Of a DNA stretch of 64,000 bases, positions 59,345 to 64,000 are shown piece by piece. Each line of letters opens with the position of its first letter. The first letter of the stretch is position 1. Where the stretch lies: contig CP133159.1 of the NCBI GenBank assembly GCA_030913385.1, positions 2,192,584-2,256,583 on the forward strand. The letters run 5' to 3'. The position numbers were made by a program, and so were the translations under genes. Under the pieces are notes generated by a model. The model was not told the DNA's origin and ran no database searches. It saw only the letters and a list, made by a program, of their open reading frames with translations. The DNA is from Cytophagaceae bacterium ABcell3 (lineage in GTDB: Bacteria; Bacteroidota; Bacteroidia; Cytophagales; Cytophagaceae).

Positions 59345-59818
59345 CTATAGGTGTTCTTTGATCATTTTGTGCGTTTTAAGCAGTTTATGGTCTTCTGTTT
59401 CAACTTTTAAGAAGTATATGCCTGCAGCAAGTGATGCTGTGTGAAACGAGGTCTTGATCAATGCATCTGTTATGGTAATATTGTGAAGTTTTACCCCTAT
59501 TTGATTGTATAATGATATACGTATAGGTTTGTTGCCTTGATAAGTACCTTCAATGTAAATATGTTCAGAAAATGGGTTTGGGAAAATTTTTAACTCAAAG
59601 CCTTCGTCAGATAACTGAATAGTTTCGGCACTTTTGTAATCTGCTTCCCTGTCTACTCTAATTAATTCAGACCTTTCGGATAAGCTTGCTTTGTGAAAAT
59701 GGGAATGGGACGCTTCTTGTGCATATATGTTTGTAGCTATTGACAAACATAGCAATATGCCTATAAAAATAGGTTTCTTTACAGTGGGTATAACGGTTTT
59801 ACATATATTGGCTTTCAT
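59345..59818 (-). CDS. Minimal T9SS cargo protein
   Basis: A 157-residue exported protein. A long basic N-terminus leads to a signal peptide (about 18-33, ending IYAQ). About 40 residues follow with a His-rich start (EASHSHFHKAS). The rest (about 75-157, LKIFPNPFSEHIYIEGTYQG...LAAGIYFLKVETEDHKLLKTHKMIK) is a type A T9SS sorting domain. There is therefore almost no cargo apart from the sorting domain. It may be a remnant of a larger protein or a genuine small secreted protein. The gene downstream on this strand, the aminotransferase, starts 85 bp away. Confidence 0.7.
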   Translation of the reverse strand: MKANICKTVIPTVKKPIFIGILLCLSIATNIYAQEASHSHFHKASLSERSELIRVDREADYKSAETIQLSDEGFELKIFPNPFSEHIYIEGTYQGNKPIRISLYNQIGVKLHNITITDALIKTSFHTASLAAGIYFLKVETEDHKLLKTHKMIKEHL

Positions 59819-60062
59819 CCTTTGGTATTAGAGCAATTCTAGTTTCACTGAAATATCAACAGCTGTAGTTTCGAATTGAATCCTGAAAGGTATAAAAATA
59901 TTATTAAAGTTTTATTATGAAAATACTAATGATCAATAAAACGGTTGTTTAAATGGATTTTTTAATGGTAAAATGCGAATTTTCTTAGGTGTTCCAGTGA
60001 GGTTATATTATTATGGGGATTGGTTGTCTGTATTGTGTTATTTTGTACTTGTCAAAGAAGAA

Positions 60063-60093
60063 AAAGCTGGGAGATCCAACTTCCAGCTTTTTT
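60063..60093 (-). terminator. Intrinsic terminator of the malectin-like gene
   Basis: AAAGCTGG (60063-60070) and CCAGCTTT (60083-60090) form an 8-bp stem with T-runs on both sides, so it can act in both directions. The rest of the 300-bp gap at 59819-60118 shows no gene. Confidence 0.8.
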
Positions 60094-60118
60094 ATTTTGC
60101 CTTATATGCTAGCCGTGC

Positions 60119-61051
60119 TTAGTTAGTTTTAATAAGTTTTCTCATAGTTACAGCTCCAGTTTCTGACTCCAGTTGCAGATAGTACATGCCTGCAGGCAAA
60201 GAAGATGTATTAAAAATAGCTTGGAATTGAACTCCTTGGGTGCTTTGCTTTTCAATAACTTTTCCGTTTTGATCAAACAATGTAATGTTGAGGGTTTCTA
60301 TGTCTCCTTCACCTTTTACAGTGACTTGGTCTGCAAATGGGTTTGGGTATATAGTTATGTCAGCATCTAGTTCTTCAGTAACGGAGGTTACCTCCCATAC
60401 CTCTGGGTCATCACTCATCCCAATTATTTCTATGCCTGAAATGGTTGGTTGATGACCGCCGTGCACATCTATAAACTCTATAGTTATATGGCCATCTTCA
60501 GCGCCAGTTTCAAATGATTTCATGATTCCGGTCAGGTGTCCTGCTTCTTCGTAGATGTCCAGGTTTTCTATAACCCTATTGCCGTTAATGTCCACATGGA
60601 ACATTCGCATTTCCGGCTCTTCAAAATGGTTCTCGCTAAAGAACAGTCTTACTTCATATTCAGCTTCTTCTGGCACTTCAAAGGAATATTGCATGGCATC
60701 ATAGTGGTGGTGGTCGAAATTCCTTTCAGATCTAAAAATGTCTACAGGAGTGCCTTCTGCAACAGACTCATCCATACTTACATCTTCTTCGGTTCTATTG
60801 GTAGAGTTGTCGATTTCTGACAAGTCTACATACTCAGAAGGGATGTCATATGTGTCTTCTTCCCAGTTCATGTAGTCGTCTTCTGATGCTTTTTCAATAC
60901 CGCCAACATTTATTCGGTAAAGTACATGCTTGTACACATCATTGTCATTGTCATTTTCGCCATTATCTTGGGCCAATGACTTTTCAGAAAAAAATCCTGC
61001 AAAAAGAAATAAACTAAGTAGTGTTGTCGCTTTGTAGTATGTTTTTTTCAT
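60119..61051 (-). CDS. Malectin-like secreted protein with T9SS sorting domain
   Basis: A 310-residue exported protein with a signal peptide (ending KSLAQ). A strongly acidic stretch is followed by a malectin-type domain at about 35-210: LYRINVGG near its start, YSFEVPEEAEYEVRLFFSENHFEEPEMRMFHVDINGNRVIENLDIYEEAG, and ISGIEIIG at the end. Malectin domains bind carbohydrates. The final about 80 residues (ADITIYPNPFADQVTVKGEG...LPAGMYYLQLESETGAVTMRKLIKTN) are a type A T9SS sorting domain. It is likely a surface or released carbohydrate-binding protein. It ends at the terminator at 60063-60093. Confidence 0.8.
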   Translation of the reverse strand: MKKTYYKATTLLSLFLFAGFFSEKSLAQDNGENDNDNDVYKHVLYRINVGGIEKASEDDYMNWEEDTYDIPSEYVDLSEIDNSTNRTEEDVSMDESVAEGTPVDIFRSERNFDHHHYDAMQYSFEVPEEAEYEVRLFFSENHFEEPEMRMFHVDINGNRVIENLDIYEEAGHLTGIMKSFETGAEDGHITIEFIDVHGGHQPTISGIEIIGMSDDPEVWEVTSVTEELDADITIYPNPFADQVTVKGEGDIETLNITLFDQNGKVIEKQSTQGVQFQAIFNTSSLPAGMYYLQLESETGAVTMRKLIKTN

Positions 61052-61227
61052 AAGCTTGTCATATATTATTTACCTATCAAAGAGTAACTAGCAGAGCTTA
61101 TAATGGTTATGAAAAATACACACTTTTTCAGCAATTGGCTTAAGAAATTTTTTCAACCTGAATTATGCGATAGGTTTCGTCATGAGGAGCAGAACTTTAG
61201 TTCGTTATAAATAAAAGTTGTGGGATG

Positions 61228-64000
61228 TCATTTGGTCAATCCTTCCCAGCTTTTAGATACTTTGCTCCCTCTTTCTGGATCATTCTTTATTTTGAGAAAA
61301 ACATCGATTTCTTGCTGTAGTTCTTCTACATGGGAAATGACTCCCACTATTCTGTTTTCCTTGCGCAATGACTTTAAAGTGTCAAATACTATCTGTAGGG
61401 ATTGTTTGTCTTGAGAACCAAAACCTTCGTCCAGAAAGAAGAAATTTTGTTTTGCTTTGTTTTGCTGTTGGATTCTTTCAGCCAGTGCCAAAGCTAACGA
61501 GAGTGAAGCTTGGAAAGTCTGCCCCCCTGATAATGTTTTTACACTTCGAACACGTCCGTTGTTTAGAAAATCCCTGACCTGAAAGTTGTTCTTTTCGTTA
61601 ATTTCCAGCCGTAACTGTTGGCGTGTTAACCGGTAAAACCTTTCATTGGCTGCTTGGCATAGGTCGTGCAAAAATACACCTGAGATATATTCTACAAATC
61701 CACTTCCTCGGAACATATTGCTAAGGAGCTTTAAGTTTTCTGCCCTTTGATTCAGTTTTTCCAGCTCTGCTTGCAGTTCATTTTTTTCCTTTAGGTCTTT
61801 TTTTATTTGTTCTGCCCGGGCTTTTTCCTCTACCAATGTGTCGTTGGTCTGTTGGAATTTCTGTTGAACTTCCTCAAGCTCTTTTACCAGAAGTTTATAA
61901 TTTTCCTCACTAAATGGCCGGTTGTCTGTTAACGCTTTCAGTTTTTTTATTTCTTCAGCAGTTTGAAAAAGTACTTCTCTGAATTTGTATATCCTCTCTC
62001 TTTCTACTGAAAGGTTTGGGTTTGAAGCCAATATCTCCTCTATGTCAGCAATGTTTTGATATCCTGACTCTTGAAGGCTTGTTTCAAGTTCTTGGCTGGT
62101 GATGGATATGTTGTTTTGTAGCTTTGCTACTGTTTCGCCTACTTCAGTACTTTTTCCTTTCAGTGCCGCTATTTCTTGCTTTAGGTTCTGTATTTGCTCG
62201 AAAAGTGTTTTGTGTTTGCTTTCAGTTTGGTTAATTCTTTCTTTAAGTTCTACACTTTGATTTTCGTACCAGCTAATCGGTTTGTCTTGTTTGGCTTCCA
62301 AAACTTTTAATTGGCTGATATAAGACTGCTTTTCTGCTGTAAAGGCTGCTGCGTCACGTTCAAAGGCTTCAATGGCTTTTCTGAACTTTTCAAAGTCTTT
62401 TAGTAGCTTTTCGAGCTGGGTGTCTTTCTCTTCTAGCGCACTTTTTTGCTTTTCAATTTCTTTGTTGAGCAGTGTAGCTTTTTCTATTTGTTCGTTTACC
62501 TGTTGTTCGTTCTCTAGATTATCCCATTCAAATTTGTCCTGGTGATTCAGAAGGGCTTTTTCTTCTAATGCAATTTTGTCGCTGATTGTCTTTTCTTGTT
62601 TCGCAAGGTTTGCTACGTTTAATGAAAAACGTTCTGTTTGTTTGATGATTTCCGTGTAGTTGTCAATGTCTTTCTTAATCTGCTGTATTTCAGTATTGGC
62701 GGCGGTTATATGTTCCCGTACATTCTCAACATCCATAACTGACGGGTGTTCTTTGGCGCCACATAGGGGGCAAGGTGACCCGTCTTTTAAGCTTTGGGTA
62801 TATTCTTTTAGCTTTTCTTGAAGCTTGTACCCAGATAAAGCATCTTCTATCTTTGCTAGTCTGCTGTTACAGTCTTCTATTAAACGCTCTGCAAAGTGGG
62901 TAACCTGCTCAGGTGTAGTGTTTTTTTCGGTTATAAACGCTGGAAGTTTTTCTGAATAGCTTTTTTCGTGATGTTTTACCTCTGCTTGAACTTCTTGTAG
63001 TTCATTTTTAAGTTTATTGAGAGTGGTGGATATGTTGTTTTTCTCCGAAAACCATTCTTTTACTTTATACAGCAGAGATAGGTCAGGTAGTTGTGTGTTT
63101 AACTCTTTAATCTGGGTTTTTAACTTTCTGATGTTATTTTCAAGACTTTCTTTTTCTTTGCCGGACTGTTCGAGTTGTTTTTTCCCGTTTTCAATTCTTT
63201 TGCCTAAGGTTTCCGACTTATTGCTCAAGTCAAATATTTTAATCAACCTGCTATAGTCATCTAGTTCATTTTTCCATATTTCTATAGACTTGTGGTCTTG
63301 CTCTACTATGGCAAAGGCTTCTTCTTTGGTTTTATAGTTTTTTTGATACTCTTTTTCCTGGGAAGAAATTTTTTCCATTAAGGTTGTCTTCTCCTTGAGT
63401 TCTTGGCGCAGGTTTTTTAAACGTTCTATTTTGCTGCTAAACTTTTGCAAGCAGGTTTCATACTCTTTTAGTTTTAGCTCTAGTTGTTCAAATTGTCCTT
63501 TTTGTTGTTCTAGTTCATTTAGCTTTTGTTCTTTTTGTAGTAGTTCTTCTGTAAGTTTTTTTAGCTCTAGTTGCTCCTTTTCTGTTTGTTGGAGTTGAGT
63601 GCATTGTTTATTAAGTTTTTCACGCTCAGACTTCAATTTGGCGATATATGCCTGGTTTTGTTCGAAAGCTTCTTGGTTTATGTTTTCGTGCTTTACCAGT
63701 CTTCCGTTGAGGTGATGTATTTGTTCATCATTTTTCTTAATAAGCGATGATGTTTGTATAGAAAATTCAAATTTGTTTAAGTTGAATATTTCTTTTAGCA
63801 TTTTAGTCCGGTCACCATCTGTTAACTGAAGAAATTCTTGAAACTTCCCTTGTGGAATGATAATGGTTCGCCGGAAGTTATCATAGCTTAAGTTGCCCAA
63901 AAGTGAAGCCGCAGTGGTAACAGGTATCGGTTCCCAGTTTTGAGGGCCGGTCTTCTTAAAAGCGGTTCTTTCCAATGTAGAAACTTTGTCAAAATTTTTA
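61228..64000 (-). CDS. sbcC: SbcC exonuclease subunit, 5' end beyond the window
   Basis: SMC-like ATPase subunit of the SbcCD nuclease, which cleaves DNA hairpins and palindromes. The visible part begins inside the N-terminal ATPase lobe (Q-loop region TIIIPQGKFQEFLQL). It continues through long coiled coils with the zinc-hook CPLCGAKEHP in the middle and ends with the C-terminal lobe: KTLSGGQTFQASLSLALALAERI (signature) and FFFLDEGFGSQDKQSL (Walker B). The frame stays open to the window edge (reading KNFDKVSTLERTAF), so the TTG near 63975 is not the start and the Walker A lies outside. Its presence beside hairpin arrays is noteworthy. Confidence 0.95.
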   Translation of the reverse strand, partial: KNFDKVSTLERTAFKKTGPQNWEPIPVTTAASLLGNLSYDNFRRTIIIPQGKFQEFLQLTDGDRTKMLKEIFNLNKFEFSIQTSSLIKKNDEQIHHLNGRLVKHENINQEAFEQNQAYIAKLKSEREKLNKQCTQLQQTEKEQLELKKLTEELLQKEQKLNELEQQKGQFEQLELKLKEYETCLQKFSSKIERLKNLRQELKEKTTLMEKISSQEKEYQKNYKTKEEAFAIVEQDHKSIEIWKNELDDYSRLIKIFDLSNKSETLGKRIENGKKQLEQSGKEKESLENNIRKLKTQIKELNTQLPDLSLLYKVKEWFSEKNNISTTLNKLKNELQEVQAEVKHHEKSYSEKLPAFITEKNTTPEQVTHFAERLIEDCNSRLAKIEDALSGYKLQEKLKEYTQSLKDGSPCPLCGAKEHPSVMDVENVREHITAANTEIQQIKKDIDNYTEIIKQTERFSLNVANLAKQEKTISDKIALEEKALLNHQDKFEWDNLENEQQVNEQIEKATLLNKEIEKQKSALEEKDTQLEKLLKDFEKFRKAIEAFERDAAAFTAEKQSYISQLKVLEAKQDKPISWYENQSVELKERINQTESKHKTLFEQIQNLKQEIAALKGKSTEVGETVAKLQNNISITSQELETSLQESGYQNIADIEEILASNPNLSVERERIYKFREVLFQTAEEIKKLKALTDNRPFSEENYKLLVKELEEVQQKFQQTNDTLVEEKARAEQIKKDLKEKNELQAELEKLNQRAENLKLLSNMFRGSGFVEYISGVFLHDLCQAANERFYRLTRQQLRLEINEKNNFQVRDFLNNGRVRSVKTLSGGQTFQASLSLALALAERIQQQNKAKQNFFFLDEGFGSQDKQSLQIVFDTLKSLRKENRIVGVISHVEELQQEIDVFLKIKNDPERGSKVSKSWEGLTK

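Noticed and set aside
63975-64000. Start of sbcC at the TTG near 63975
   Set aside because: The frame stays open to the window edge and the protein at this point is already in the Q-loop region, so about the first 100 residues, including Walker A, lie outside.
1-64000. tRNA or rRNA genes
   Set aside because: I scanned the gaps by eye and saw no cloverleaf-type sequence with the usual GTTCRAnYC box. A tRNAscan run would settle this; a hit would refute the statement.

Overview
The window looks like a chromosomal segment of a Gram-negative member of the Bacteroidota, probably Cytophagales-like. The evidence is three secreted proteins with type IX secretion (T9SS) C-terminal sorting domains, SLBB-type Wza and GumC-like exopolysaccharide genes, an ISAon1/ISL3-type insertion sequence, several small Bacteroidota-type proteins of unknown function, AT-rich leaders without Shine-Dalgarno sites, and housekeeping genes (leuS, thyA, sbcC) of the expected type. 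No rRNA, tRNA or CRISPR was seen.

Layout. 1-3060: noncoding repeat array. 3.2-22.6 kb: one plus-strand exopolysaccharide/capsule locus of Wzx/Wzy type. It holds the export protein (SLBB), the chain-length regulator, two NeuB-like nonulosonate synthases flanking a CMP-nonulosonate synthetase/KdsC-phosphatase fusion, a puzzling nucleotidyltransferase-ParB-like fusion, the flippase, a candidate QHG-motif transferase, the polymerase, a GT4-like enzyme, a membrane-anchored GH39-like hydrolase (PslG-like placement), two more GT4 enzymes and the initiating polyprenyl glycosylphosphotransferase. 22.6-27.6 kb: second repeat array, interrupted by a complete 1418-bp IS with 8-bp target duplications. 27.6-33.3 kb: outer-membrane barrel protein, PD40/OmpA-like lipoprotein-type protein, DUF202 protein, cyclase-family hydrolase, a single-domain response regulator, and an acidic secreted protein. 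33.4-37.4 kb: third array. 37.6-41.3 kb: membrane protein, ABC-F ATPase (Uup), small membrane protein, SGNH hydrolase. 41.3-48.7 kb: the largest array (about 7.4 kb). 48.8-53.6 kb: response regulator, leuS, a small Cys/Lys-rich secreted protein, thyA. 53.6-56.2 kb: fifth array. 56.2-64 kb: secreted metzincin-like protease, class III aminotransferase, a minimal T9SS cargo protein, a malectin-like T9SS protein, and sbcC running off the right edge.

The capsule locus reads as a full assembly line: activated nonulosonic acid, lipid-linked unit initiated by the phosphotransferase, glycosyltransferases, flipping, polymerisation, length control and export. A glycoside hydrolase is available for trimming or release. 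The precursor enzymes that would decide which nonulosonate is made are not in the window.

The outstanding feature is that about one third of the window (about 20 kb) is noncoding, same-orientation, modular repeat DNA built from roughly a dozen short hairpin modules. The stems vary in a compensatory way, modules are shuffled and tandemly duplicated, and one site carries either of two alternative cassettes in 16 copies. The short ORFs in these arrays are translations of hairpins, not genes. I regard this repeat system as the best candidate for something undescribed.
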